The notes beneath the pieces are model-generated. The model had not been told where the DNA came from, did no database searches, and was given only the letters and a program-made list of their open reading frames with translations. Shown one piece after another: positions 27,024-35,003 of a DNA stretch of 64,000 nucleotides. Both the position numbers and the translations under genes were made by a program. Numbering within the stretch: the first letter of the stretch is position 1; every line of letters starts with the position of its first letter. The stretch comes from 9FT-COMBO-48-23 sp964400675 (GTDB taxonomy: Bacteria > Chloroflexota > Dehalococcoidia > GIF9 > UBA5629), in contig CAYNVO010000008.1 of assembly GCA_964400675.1 (NCBI GenBank), forward strand, positions 1-64,000, given 5' to 3'.

Positions 27024-27052
27024 TTGAATGAATTCAAAAACAGGTCTATAAT
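27024..27052 (+). promoter_or_regulatory. Promoter of the acyl-CoA synthetase subunit gene
   Basis: TTGAAT at 27024-27029 and a perfect TATAAT at 27047-27052 are 17 bp apart. It is divergent from the thrS promoter, with about 30 bp between the two -35 boxes. Confidence 0.75.
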
Positions 27053-27133
27053 AGTATGTCGCTTTTTATCTGGCTGTACTTCTACAGTCCAGTTGATTTT
27101 TGAATTTATAATACCAGCAGATCGGAGGCACTG

Positions 27134-28585
27134 ATGAAAAAACAAGACGCCATCGAATTTGAATATATCTTCAATCCTCGAGCGGTTGCCTTAATAGGCG
27201 CATCTACCGATAATGGCTTTTTACATTCCTTAAAGGACCCGAAGATCAAGGACAAGCTGTATCTGGTAAACCCGAAATACACTGAGCTTGCCGGTAAAAA
27301 ATGCTACGCCAGTATACTGGACATCAAAGAGACTATTGACTACGTCATAATCGCAGCACCAGCCCCACAGGTACCTAAAGTATTGGCCGAATGTATAGAA
27401 AAAGGTGTCAAGACAGCGCATATTTTCACCGCGGGCTTCAGCGAGACCGGCCTGGTGGAAAGAAAAAAACTAGAGGACGAAATAAAAGCCATTGCCAAAG
27501 GCAGAATTAGACTAATCGGCCCCAACTGCATGGGAATCTACTGTTCTAAATCTGGACTAAGTTTTACTTTCGATGCCTCCTTTGAAGAAGGCCCGGTCGG
27601 TGTCGTTTCACAAAGCGGCACCTTTGGCGTGGAGTTCCTGAATATCGGAAAAATCAGAGACCTGAAATTTAGCAAGGTAATCAGCTACGGTAATGCCATA
27701 GACATTGACTGCCCCGATTTCCTGGAATATCTTGCCGACGACCCCGACACTAAAATCATAGCTCTATACATGGAGGGGACAAGAAACGGCAACCGACTCA
27801 AATCGGCACTTGCCGAAGCTGCGAGCAAAAAGCCCGTTTTAGCCCTAAAAGGTGGCGTAACAGAACATGGCAGCCGGGCGGCATCTTCTCATACCGGTTC
27901 GCTTGCCGGTTCTCCGGCAATCTGGAGTTCCATTTTCAAGCAGACCGGCGTAATTCAGGTAGAGGACTTCGACGAATTGCTAAACGCTTCCCTGGCACTT
28001 ACGTACTCACCATTTCCTGCAGGAAAAGGCACCACCATCATCACCAACTCCGGTGGCTTCAGCGTGCTCGAAACCGATACATCGGTAAAAGCCGGGTTGG
28101 AAGTCCCTCAATTCAATAAAGAAACGACATCTGTACTTAGGAAAATGGTGCCGGTAGCCGGAACCAGCATTGGTAATCCTTTAGACGCCTGGCCTATATT
28201 CTACAATTTGTCAGGCACATACGGTAATCTTGCCGACGTCCTCAAAGTGCTGGCTCGGGATAGTAATATTCACTCAATTGTGCTGCACTTCGATGAGATT
28301 AATTATTTGAGACTTGTGTTAGGCAGCTCTTTTGAAGGGCACCTCAATGAGCTTGTTGGGCTGTTGATTGACGGCTGCAAATACGCCCGCGATGAAATCG
28401 GCAAACCCGTGATGATATGCATTTCGATGGATGCCTATTCGAAAGACGAAGAGGATAGAAGGTATCACCTGATGGTAAAAAAGGCTTTCGAGGATGAGCG
28501 CTTTCCCGTATTTCCCACGCTTAGAGACACAATCAAAGCCCTGTTTAACCTTTACAGGTGCGGCATACAATATCGCAAAGGGTAA
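27134..28585 (+). CDS. ADP-forming acyl-CoA synthetase, alpha-type subunit
   Basis: This family interconverts acyl-CoA + ADP + Pi and acid + CoA + ATP. Residues 8-135 form a CoA-binding Rossmann domain (FNPRAVALIGASTDNG, RLIGPNCMGI). Succinyl-CoA-ligase-like domains follow, with VSQSGTFGVE at 158-167 and the SSHTGSLAGS loop at 251-260, whose His253 is the expected phosphorylated residue. The length of 483 corresponds to the alpha part only. No ATP-grasp beta subunit gene is near, so the partner must be encoded elsewhere. The acid substrate is unknown; with acyl-CoA dehydrogenases nearby it may conserve energy as ATP or activate acids. Confidence 0.85.
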   Translation: MKKQDAIEFEYIFNPRAVALIGASTDNGFLHSLKDPKIKDKLYLVNPKYTELAGKKCYASILDIKETIDYVIIAAPAPQVPKVLAECIEKGVKTAHIFTAGFSETGLVERKKLEDEIKAIAKGRIRLIGPNCMGIYCSKSGLSFTFDASFEEGPVGVVSQSGTFGVEFLNIGKIRDLKFSKVISYGNAIDIDCPDFLEYLADDPDTKIIALYMEGTRNGNRLKSALAEAASKKPVLALKGGVTEHGSRAASSHTGSLAGSPAIWSSIFKQTGVIQVEDFDELLNASLALTYSPFPAGKGTTIITNSGGFSVLETDTSVKAGLEVPQFNKETTSVLRKMVPVAGTSIGNPLDAWPIFYNLSGTYGNLADVLKVLARDSNIHSIVLHFDEINYLRLVLGSSFEGHLNELVGLLIDGCKYARDEIGKPVMICISMDAYSKDEEDRRYHLMVKKAFEDERFPVFPTLRDTIKALFNLYRCGIQYRKG

Positions 28586-28635
28586 CCCTCAGCTATCTAT
28601 CTCCAATCTGCACATCTCGAGGCCGGCACTCTCGC

Positions 28636-29394
28636 CTAGTCTTTCTTCCTGAACTTTGCCAGCCTCTCTTCTGTATCCTGGATATCAAACTCGCTCTTGG
28701 CTTCAAGTTCCAAGCCTTTTTTCAGTGTATCTTTCATGCCCTCATTGTAAAGATACTTGTAAGCCGCCAGGGATGCCATGCTATTCGCCATCAACTTCTT
28801 TGCCAGCTCTTGCACAGTCTCTTCCAATTTATCCGCCGGGACTGCCATATTTACCAGGCCTAATTGCTGCGCTTCCTTCCCTGTAATCAAATCAGCGGTG
28901 AATGACAATTCTTTAGCCTTTAACATTCCCACGGCGCGGGGCAAGCGCTGGCTCATACCCCAGGTAGGTCTCAGCCCCCAGCGAGCATGAGTATCCCCGA
29001 ACTTCGCCTCTTCCGCGGCTACTATAAGGTCGCAGCCCAGCACGATTTCCATGGCGCCGGTTATGCAAAATCCATTGACCATGGCGATGACCACCTTTGG
29101 CACACCCTGTATGGTCTCTATAAGCTCCCTGGCAGGGTCATCCAGTATGGGTCCCACCTTCCCCCTATCAAGTTTGCGGTCTCCTAAAGCTATTAAGTCC
29201 ACCCCCGCGGAAAAGGCGCGGCCTGCCCCGGTGAGCACTATCACCTTCACTTCATCGTCCTTGCCTGCCTCCAAAACCACTGCCTTCATCTCAGCTAACA
29301 GTGTCGGCGTTATAGCGTTCATCACCGCGGGACGGTTGATGGTTATCCTGGCCACGCCATCCTTCTTCTCATATATCAGATTCTCATACGCCAT
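28636..29394 (-). CDS. Enoyl-CoA hydratase/isomerase family protein
   Basis: A crotonase-fold protein of 252 residues. The oxyanion-hole segment GAGRAFSAGVDL (56-67) and GFCITGAMEIVLGCDLIVA (108-126) are well conserved. Glu116 matches the first catalytic Glu of enoyl-CoA hydratase (G-x-C-E). The second catalytic Glu, normally in G-x-P-E, is His136 here (GDTHARWG), so simple hydration is not assured; isomerase, hydrolase or other crotonase chemistry is possible. GAAAGGAGC precedes the ATG. It is convergent with the acyl-CoA synthetase subunit gene. Confidence 0.82.
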   Translation of the reverse strand: MAYENLIYEKKDGVARITINRPAVMNAITPTLLAEMKAVVLEAGKDDEVKVIVLTGAGRAFSAGVDLIALGDRKLDRGKVGPILDDPARELIETIQGVPKVVIAMVNGFCITGAMEIVLGCDLIVAAEEAKFGDTHARWGLRPTWGMSQRLPRAVGMLKAKELSFTADLITGKEAQQLGLVNMAVPADKLEETVQELAKKLMANSMASLAAYKYLYNEGMKDTLKKGLELEAKSEFDIQDTEERLAKFRKKD

Positions 29395-29516
29395 TTTTTG
29401 CTCCTTTCCAGACCTTTCTACTGTCTCTTGATTCAGCCTTTGATGTGGTTAAAAACACAGATTAATCAAAGGAATACATATAAGATCAGACGCAATAAAA
29501 CCAACACCAGGTAAGT

Positions 29517-29596
29517 TTAAGTGTACAACAGACAGGATTTTTAGTCTAGCCTTCACCCTTCCCAAATAACCGGCAACATCACACTTTTCAGGCTTA
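29517..29596. repeat. Intergenic 80-bp repeat, copy 1
   Basis: About 80 bases, beginning TTAAGTGTACAACAGACAG, match positions 31617-31696 with only a few mismatches and no indels, in the same orientation. The spacing is exactly 2100 bp. This copy lies between the enoyl-CoA hydratase-like gene and the SHOCT gene. It has no coding potential. Confidence 0.85.
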
Positions 29597-29634
29597 TGTT
29601 AAGTCCAATTTGTCAGTATAGATTGATAGTGCAA

Positions 29635-30195
29635 CTACATCCTTTTTAGCAAATCTTTTTTCTTCGATTCGAATTCCTCCTGTGTGATAATACCTTGGTC
29701 ATGCAGAGTGGCAAGACCGCGAATTTGTCCAGGTATATCAGGAACATTAGTTTCCCCGTCGCGAGAGCGTTGCGCTTCCATGATTAGTTCTCGCAAACAA
29801 GCTACTCCTTCACGGGCCTGAGGGAACAGCTCACGATTTAGAGAGATAGCGTGTGGGCTCATGGCCGGACTATTTTTACCAGTGTCCCAGTAACTTAAAT
29901 CCTGCGATGAAATTCCAGGGCCTTGAAGCGAAACAAATCCGCTCATTGGTCCGGTCTCGAGTTGAACACCGGTAAGATTCCGATAGTCCCAAGAAGTTAG
30001 CTTAGAACCAAACATTACGCCACCCATCATTCCCTTCTTGAAGATGAATGCACGGTTTTTAGTCCCTATTATTGCTGAATCCCATAAACCTAAAATAATT
30101 ACTTGAACAAGTTCGCCGGCTCCTAAATTTTGGTCGAGTAATTTATTAGCTTCGTTACGTAACATATTGCGATTATCCATTATATACCTCCGCAT
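29635..30195 (-). CDS. SHOCT-domain protein (intact copy)
   Basis: 186 residues. The C-terminus (IRGLATLHDQGIITQEEFESKKKDLL) is a SHOCT short domain, often found at protein ends and thought to mediate oligomerisation. Residues 35-110 resemble a PH-like/short membrane-associated beta domain (TKNRAFIFKKGMMGGVMFG, SWDYRNLTGVQLETG). Two starts are possible: ATG 30195 after AAGGAGG, and ATG 30180 after GGAGG. Nearly all of the first 108 codons and the promoter are duplicated exactly at 37649-38144. Function unknown. Confidence 0.75.
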   Translation of the reverse strand: MRRYIMDNRNMLRNEANKLLDQNLGAGELVQVIILGLWDSAIIGTKNRAFIFKKGMMGGVMFGSKLTSWDYRNLTGVQLETGPMSGFVSLQGPGISSQDLSYWDTGKNSPAMSPHAISLNRELFPQAREGVACLRELIMEAQRSRDGETNVPDIPGQIRGLATLHDQGIITQEEFESKKKDLLKRM

Positions 30196-30366
30196 TCCAC
30201 TTACCTCCTTGCGATAGCGCGAAATGTAAAAATTTCGAATCTACTCTAGCGAATGGACAAAGACATGTCAACAAATCATATGTTTGAATAAGAGACAATG
30301 AAGACTACTGCCGGGTGAAATCCTTATTAAAACGCCGAAAGGTGCACTAATTAACAAAATGGACAA
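29871..30366. repeat. 496-bp exact direct repeat, copy 1
   Basis: Every base compared by eye is identical to 37649-38144 at a constant offset of 7778, with no indels. The repeat covers the promoter, leader and first 108 codons of the SHOCT gene. Identity ends abruptly on both sides, apart from a few matching bases beyond the left end. Confidence 0.95.
30243..30271 (-). promoter_or_regulatory. Promoter of the SHOCT gene
   Basis: Reverse-strand TTGACA (30271-30266) and TAGAGT (30248-30243) are 17 bp apart. Between it and the gene lies an inverted repeat CGAAAT-N6-ATTTCG (30220-30237). The whole arrangement is duplicated at 38021-38049. Confidence 0.7.
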
Positions 30367-30444
30367 TTGTTCAACTCCTAAACTGTTCCTGCCTGCCTTG
30401 AATCTAAACTAGGTAATTATAAAGCGTTTACCTGGTTTGCCAGA

Positions 30445-31263
30445 TTAAGATACCCTTTGAACTTCAAAATAAAGTAGAGCATGGTCCGAGTATTCATGAA
30501 TCCATTGGTCTTGTTCTGCTGGAGTTGGTTCTTTAGGCCATCCTCGTGCGGAAACCTCAGCGTCACCGAAGGGTGTAAACCTCAAATGGTTAGCTGCTAT
30601 AACATGGTCGAGATTTGACGGGGGTATTGATGATGTGCTGCCATTTGACCATGTTGCCGGAACATCCTTTTTCAAAAATCGCATATCATATCGTTTAGCT
30701 TGACTGGCAAGTTTTTTAAGCTCGTCGTCTGGACTGATATTTCTACCCTTTACATAATGATAGACCATACCCATCGTGTTAAGGTCACCGAGGAAGATAT
30801 AATTAGCACGACCCCTGCCTCCAGCTTTGTCCAGAACCTTACGGAATTTACATGCGCGTATAAGCATATCATCACGAAGACCAAGTCCTCGAGGATCGTT
30901 ACCGCTCGCCGTGTGAAGGAACAACAGCGGATAATGTACATTGCTTATTGTTACAGTTAAAAGTGCGCCGGGTCGAAAAGTAGTGACACCTGACTTAAAC
31001 TCCAGCTTTTGCGTAAAAAATGCTGTTAATCCGTGACGCACACCAAGTAAGATCTCCTGCACTTGCGGTCCTTCGGTGGTATGAAAAGTGTAGTCATGCA
31101 TCTGGCTAACCAGGGACTGAAAGACTTCGGAGCCCTGCACTTCGTAGAGGGCAAACACGTCAGGCGCTTGGCAATTCATGAAATCAATGATGCGTTTGAT
31201 TCGCTCTGGGTCCTGTTTAAAATGCTCGACATTCCAGGATGCTATAGAGAATGCTGTAACCAT
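30445..31263 (-). CDS. Endonuclease/exonuclease/phosphatase (EEP) family protein
   Basis: 272 residues with the metal-dependent EEP fold seen in DNase I, ExoIII and phosphodiesterases. Motifs in order are ASWNVEHF (residues 8-15), the metal-binding Glu in ALYEVQ, IFLGDLNTM, NLDHVIA and the terminal YSDHALLYFEV. No signal peptide is present, so it is cytoplasmic. The substrate (DNA, RNA or a small phosphodiester) cannot be read from sequence. AAAGGAGCGAGG precedes the ATG. A structured leader with its own promoter and terminator lies upstream, which suggests regulation by premature termination. Confidence 0.8.
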   Translation of the reverse strand: MVTAFSIASWNVEHFKQDPERIKRIIDFMNCQAPDVFALYEVQGSEVFQSLVSQMHDYTFHTTEGPQVQEILLGVRHGLTAFFTQKLEFKSGVTTFRPGALLTVTISNVHYPLLFLHTASGNDPRGLGLRDDMLIRACKFRKVLDKAGGRGRANYIFLGDLNTMGMVYHYVKGRNISPDDELKKLASQAKRYDMRFLKKDVPATWSNGSTSSIPPSNLDHVIAANHLRFTPFGDAEVSARGWPKEPTPAEQDQWIHEYSDHALLYFEVQRVS

Positions 31264-31311
31264 TTCCTCGCTCCTTTCGCATCTACCGCACTCCTTGTGT
31301 TGTCGTTCAGA

Positions 31312-31342
31312 AACAAAAACCGACCACTCAGGTGGTCGGTTT
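31312..31342 (-). terminator. Terminator in the leader of the EEP gene
   Basis: On the reverse strand an 11-bp perfect stem (31342-31332 with 31327-31317) and 4-nt loop are followed by TTTGTTT. It lies 50 bp before the start codon and only 8 nt after the closed RNA domain at 31350-31407. Confidence 0.75.
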
Positions 31343-31349
31343 CACTATT

Positions 31350-31407
31350 GGCTCCACAGCATCCAAGTGGCCTCTTTACGGACGCTGCTTCCCTGCCCCC
31401 ACTAGCC
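31350..31407 (-). ncRNA. Compact structured RNA domain, riboswitch-like, unclassified
   Basis: The predicted transcript starts near 31407. Its first bases GGCU can pair with AGCC at 31353-31350, closing a domain of 58 nt. Inside, CAGCGUCC (31387-31380) pairs with GGAUGCUG (31364-31357) over 8 bp. A terminator follows. It matches no class I could recognise (S-box, TPP, cobalamin, glycine, yybP, ykkC, ZTP and T-box were considered). It could instead be a stand-alone small RNA ending at the terminator. Confidence 0.45.
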
Positions 31408-31413
31408 TTACAA

Positions 31414-31441
31414 TCTATATAGACTTATCAGTCTTTGTAAA
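31414..31441 (-). promoter_or_regulatory. Candidate promoter of the EEP leader
   Basis: Reverse-strand TTTACA (31441-31436) and TATAGA (31419-31414) with a 16-bp spacer. The spacer holds an inverted repeat AGACT-GATA-AGTCT. It places the start at the base of the closed RNA domain. Confidence 0.5.
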
Positions 31442-31442
31442 G

Positions 31443-31774
31443 ATTATACATTACTTGTCAAGACCTGACAGATTGCACCTTATGAATTCCTGTTAGATAG
31501 ATAGATTGCACATTAGTCATTATTGTTGAGCACAGCTGGCAATGCAGGCAATTTAAGTTGTGGGTAGGTGCAAAGGATAAGCTACCTTTTGTAACCTTTG
31601 CAAGCAGGTGGTGGGCTTAAGTGTACAACAGACAGAACTTTTAGTCTAGCCTTCACCCTTCCCAAATAACCGGCAGAATCACACTTTACAGGCTTTTGTG
31701 ACCTTGTGTTGATATGGGACTTATGTTCAACTAGCAAACTAGACGTCATTTGTATAACAGATTGAGGATGGAAC
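31443..31774. other. Intergenic stretch with the second 80-bp repeat
   Basis: No coding sequence was found. The stretch holds the copy at 31617-31696 of the repeat described at 29517. Flanking bases are AT-rich without an obvious terminator. Confidence 0.6.
31617..31696. repeat. Intergenic 80-bp repeat, copy 2
   Basis: Same orientation as 29517-29596 and about 95% identical by eye, differing at a few positions such as AACTTT for GATTTT near its start. Both copies lie between genes and contain the palindrome TGTACA. Confidence 0.85.
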
Positions 31775-32242
31775 TTATGCTTTTGGCCTATATAGCTTCG
31801 GGAAAAACATGCCTGTGGCCTTAATGTAGTCTTTGTACGACTCTCCAAATGTCGCTATCAACGCCTTTTCTTCATATTTTGCTTCGAGATACCAGAGTGC
31901 TAAGAAGACACAGATTAGAGGAACAAGCCACAGCGTTCGAAAGAAAAGCAAATAAGCAATGTTCATAAGTATGATGCCGGAGTAGCCGGGATGTCTTACT
32001 ATAGAATAAGGCCCATTTGTTATAAGTTTATCAACTTCAGCGGGCTTCATGTGAGATTGGTCAAATTTATGAATTGAAATAAGAGATACCGCAAATATTG
32101 TGGTCAAGATACCCCCCGTTGCTATGGCGATATAATCCCAGAGCTCGACTTCAGCCCTCATAAGAATAATTCCTAAAGGCAGCAAGACAGCGAAATTGAT
32201 GCCAACTAATATTGGGGGAAATATATAAAAGTCCTTTTTCAT
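31775..32242 (-). CDS. Isoprenylcysteine carboxylmethyltransferase-family membrane protein
   Basis: 155 residues with about four membrane helices. The family core is clear: KLITNGPYSIVRHPGYSGIIL in the middle and LEAKYEEKALIATFGESYKDYI near the C-terminus, which form the SAM- and membrane-substrate-binding region of ICMT/PEMT-type methyltransferases. Bacterial members rarely have prenylated substrates; lipid or small-molecule methylation is possible. ATG 32242 has no strong ribosome site. It lies alone between intergenic regions. Confidence 0.75.
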   Translation of the reverse strand: MKKDFYIFPPILVGINFAVLLPLGIILMRAEVELWDYIAIATGGILTTIFAVSLISIHKFDQSHMKPAEVDKLITNGPYSIVRHPGYSGIILMNIAYLLFFRTLWLVPLICVFLALWYLEAKYEEKALIATFGESYKDYIKATGMFFPKLYRPKA

Positions 32243-32908
32243 GGGGGATCCAGCTCATTATCGTTCATTCTGATAGACCTGTAAGGTTTAGTCCCCAATC
32301 ATATACTTCAGGTTTTCTTTTACGGATTACATTCTGGACCATTGTTACTGACTTCCAAGCACAGCGACGAATTAAGGCCGGCTTAGATACTGATGTAAAA
32401 CCATTCTATTTCCCTTTGAGAGGAGTTGATTAAGGAGGTGAACCCACCTTCACCTACCTGCTTCAGGTGGGTTGCTTGCAAGTGGAGCTACGGACTTGAG
32501 CGAAGTACCTCCGGTCAGATTCATAATGGCAGTGCTTATACTTTTTCCCGCTGCCACACCAGCAGTGCTCATTGCGGCCGAGATGGAGAGCATGTTGAGG
32601 AGGGCGAGAAAACATCTTATTCAGAAAACCCACTTTTCCTTACCACTACTTAATGTAAATTGAACCGTGAGCGGTTCGCTAACATTCTAAACAATTTTCC
32701 AGCTCACTAGCTAAAGCATATCACCTTCATGTTCCGTGGTCAAATAGAGGAGGCCCCTTGGTGATCGTAGCGCCGGTTCACCTATTGCCGTCCCTTTGTC
32801 ACTTCAGTGTAGGCTCAGTCCCCAACCGCTTTGAAGCCTAATCTGACAATATGAACCACCGGTTTGCCTCAATCTAATGCCAATACCCTGCTGTTTCAGA
32901 TTCGGCGG
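32243..32908. other. Long intergenic region, no convincing gene
   Basis: About 660 bases separate the methyltransferase-like gene from the thioredoxin-reductase-like gene. A hairpin with 9-bp arms (32441-32449 with 32465-32473) follows the sequence TAAGGAGGTG. A short open frame after it (32472-32663) encodes MAVLILFPAATPAVLIAAEM internally but matches no family I recognise and may be a relic. Confidence 0.5.
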
Positions 32909-33901
32909 CTAGCGAAGCAGGGCTATATACTCGTCAGCATACTTACCATTCTTGGCTCCTTCGAATATCTCTCCTCTCTTAACCTTCTCCAACGCCAGGT
33001 GCTCGCTGGCAGCCATGCCGGCAGAAGCTCCTTCGCTGGCTGCCGTAATAAGGTGGCGCTCACTACCGGTGATCTCTCCACAGGCAAATATACCCGCCCT
33101 GCTGGTCATCATCTTCCCATCTATTTTTACGAAGGTGCCTCCCATTTCCAGCCCTACCTCTTGTGCTAGTCTGGCATCCGGCTCCGTACCCACACAGATA
33201 ACTATCCAGTCGACTCTTATTTCCCTTTGCTCACCGGTCTTATTGTTTACCACTACCGCAATCTCTACCTGGTCGCCACCCCTTATTTCCATCAGTTCCG
33301 TGTTGTACCAGACCTGTACTCCTTCTTTTTGCAGTCTTCTGGTCATAGCGGGATATGCGCGAAGCGACTCCCTTCGGTGTATCAGCGTGACCTCACTTGC
33401 CACAGTTTTAGCTAGCAGGGCACTTTTAGCTGTTGTATTTCCGCCACCGACAACCAGTACCCGTTTCCCAGTGAACTGGCCCACATCCCGCCTGGCATAA
33501 TAGGAGACACCTTTACCGCCAAATCTCTCCTCGCCCGGCACCCCGAGCTTTTGCATAATGCTACCGGTGGCAAGGATGATAGCCTGCGCCCTGTATTCGT
33601 TCTTCTCCGTAACTACAACCTTGCTGTCGGCCTTAAGGCTGACAGCTCTTTCGTACCGCAGCTCTGCACCCACTCCTGACGGAGGTGCCGAAGTGACCTG
33701 CTTCTCCATGTTTTCCATCAATAAGGCCCCGTCCCCAGGTGGAAAACCAGGGTAGTTGCTTACGGTGTAGGCAATAGCACCTTGGCCGCCTGTCCAGTTA
33801 CCCTCTAACACCAGTGTGCTCCAGCCATCGATCTGGGTGAAGAGCGCCGCCGACAAGCCGGCAGGCCCCGCTCCAATTATAATTACGTCTCTTTCTTCCA
33901 T
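32909..33901 (-). CDS. Thioredoxin reductase-like flavoprotein without the redox CxxC
   Basis: 330 residues with the two-Rossmann-domain architecture of low-Mr thioredoxin reductase. The FAD site GAGPAGLSAAL is at 10-20, TGGQ at 37-40, the NAD(P)H site VLVVGGGNTTAKSALL at 148-163 and the second FAD motif GIFACGE near 270. In true TrxB the NAD(P)H domain carries S-x-C-A-T-C-D. Here the same place reads SYYARRD (133-139), so the two Cys are Tyr135 and Arg138. It cannot relay electrons to thioredoxin in the usual way. Related CxxC-less proteins include ferredoxin-NADP reductases, so electron transfer to the ferredoxin encoded upstream is a possible role. It is the last gene of the fur-led cluster. 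Confidence 0.85.
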   Translation of the reverse strand: MEERDVIIIGAGPAGLSAALFTQIDGWSTLVLEGNWTGGQGAIAYTVSNYPGFPPGDGALLMENMEKQVTSAPPSGVGAELRYERAVSLKADSKVVVTEKNEYRAQAIILATGSIMQKLGVPGEERFGGKGVSYYARRDVGQFTGKRVLVVGGGNTTAKSALLAKTVASEVTLIHRRESLRAYPAMTRRLQKEGVQVWYNTELMEIRGGDQVEIAVVVNNKTGEQREIRVDWIVICVGTEPDARLAQEVGLEMGGTFVKIDGKMMTSRAGIFACGEITGSERHLITAASEGASAGMAASEHLALEKVKRGEIFEGAKNGKYADEYIALLR

Positions 33902-33967
33902 ATCTAATCTACTATCCTTTCCACAATGACGCTTTTCCCAGCCGTACCAATTGGCACGACCTCTCTT

Positions 33968-34168
33968 TTAGCGACCCTCCGATTTCAATGGTTCCCAGAT
34001 AACCAGCAGTTCGCCAGCAAGCCCGGCATTCGAATGATGGGTCCAGCATCCTTTGATAAACTCGAGAACTCCATCCAACACGTTTGCTTTATTGGTAAGG
34101 ATTGTTGCCCCGACGTCCCAGCCACATTTCTGGCATGATATCTGACAAGTGACCTCTATCTCTGCCAT
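33968..34168 (-). CDS. Small Cys-containing protein
   Basis: 66 residues from ATG 34168, chosen because AAGGAGG lies just upstream. The N-terminus has EVTCQISCQKCGWDVG, a C-x3-C-x2-C arrangement suited to binding zinc or iron. A fourth possible ligand is Cys in IKGCWTHH. No family was recognised. The position between the ferredoxin and the reductase-like gene suggests a redox-linked function. Confidence 0.65.
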   Translation of the reverse strand: MAEIEVTCQISCQKCGWDVGATILTNKANVLDGVLEFIKGCWTHHSNAGLAGELLVIWEPLKSEGR

Positions 34169-34258
34169 GCCATCCTCCTTTCGCTTCAATCAACGCTATT
34201 CGACTATGAGCTTCTAGCCCTCTTATCAATCAATGCCAGGCCACTATTGAGATAGCTC

Positions 34259-34339
34259 TCATGAGCCAGCCTCGCCGTAGGCTTGACAAACCCGGAATTT
34301 CTCCCGGCATCTCATGCATCGGTACTCATAATCAAGCAT
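34259..34339 (-). CDS. Possible tiny zinc-ribbon protein or broken gene
   Basis: A 26-codon frame from ATG 34339 reads MLDYEYRCMRCREKF, then RVCQAYGEAGS. Its YEYRCxxCxxxF opening resembles the FmdB-type zinc ribbon. After the stop, a shifted frame continues HESYLNSGLALIDKRARSS to 34204, so this may be a slightly longer gene broken by one base. The evidence is only pattern and position inside the redox cluster. Confidence 0.35.
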   Translation of the reverse strand: MLDYEYRCMRCREKFRVCQAYGEAGS

Positions 34340-34416
34340 CCTGTTGCCCCCGTCATATTTCTCTATACTCGTACTTCCCTTTCAAATTGCTATCCTTTGG
34401 CCTCGATAATTCTGGC

Positions 34417-34626
34417 TCATACTATGCGGATCGCCTCAAGCGTGCATGCTTGAACACATTTGGCACAACCTTGGCAGAAGCGCGATGGGCGCGAAAAAGG
34501 AAATTCGTAGGGAACTTCTTGTGTCAGCACCTTGTTCGGACACTCAAGCATAGCAGCACATACCCCACCATCACATATCTGAGGGTTGCACTTTTGGTAA
34601 TCAATCATAGCTATAGCATTTGGCAT
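34417..34626 (-). CDS. Dicluster ferredoxin-like protein
   Basis: 69 residues with eight Cys. The first set is Cys13, 18, 23 and 29, in an unusual CNPQICDGGVCAAMLECP spacing similar to the N-terminal iron-sulfur domain of ABCE1/RLI. The second is the classical CQGCAKCVQAC (51-61). It probably binds two 4Fe-4S clusters and carries electrons in the cytoplasm. It lies between the DnaJ-like gene and the Cys protein. Electron partner candidates are the reductase-like flavoprotein at 32909 or unlinked enzymes. Confidence 0.8.
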   Translation of the reverse strand: MPNAIAMIDYQKCNPQICDGGVCAAMLECPNKVLTQEVPYEFPFSRPSRFCQGCAKCVQACTLEAIRIV

Positions 34627-34641
34627 CGCGCTACCTTGTTC

Positions 34642-34941
34642 TCATATGCCTTCAAACCAGCCATACACATATCTTCTCAGATAGGCATCATCGGGGTAAG
34701 CTCTACCTATGTCTTCCTCCTTGAACGAGTATTTATACCGGGAACAATACTCTAGTAGCAGCTCATAGGACTGGTTCAGGCTCTTCATCACTTCTTCACT
34801 TTGATCATTTTTACTGCCGCTCTTATCTGGATGGTACAGAAAAGCCTTCTTCCTGTAAGCCTGTTTTATTTCCTCAAGGCTGGCAAATTCTTGCAAACCG
34901 AATAACCTCCTCGCTTTGTCTATCCCCTCGAAGCTAGACAT
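34642..34941 (-). CDS. Short J-domain protein
   Basis: 99 residues from ATG 34941, which has AAGGAGG 8 bases upstream; the frame extends further but without such a site. The J-domain covers most of the protein: DKARRLFGLQEFASLEEIKQAYRKKA split around helix II, then the essential HPD at residues 37-39. J-domains stimulate ATP hydrolysis by DnaK. There is no G/F-rich or zinc-finger region, so it is a class III-type J-protein. Its place among redox genes suggests it delivers a specific client. Confidence 0.85.
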   Translation of the reverse strand: MSSFEGIDKARRLFGLQEFASLEEIKQAYRKKAFLYHPDKSGSKNDQSEEVMKSLNQSYELLLEYCSRYKYSFKEEDIGRAYPDDAYLRRYVYGWFEGI

Positions 34942-35003
34942 GTTTAGTGCCTCCTTATCCATCGCCTTGCACATCAACCATGTTATTGCTCCAGTGAATA
35001 TAG

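Noticed and set aside
31350..31407. Small SRP RNA
   Set aside because: GGGAAGCAGC resembles the SRP domain, but the conserved CCGGAAGG tetraloop segment is absent and the pairing differs.
32426..32663. Forward-strand small gene after TAAGGAGGTG
   Set aside because: The ribosome-like sequence is part of a hairpin and the frames encode no recognisable or convincing protein; kept only as intergenic content.
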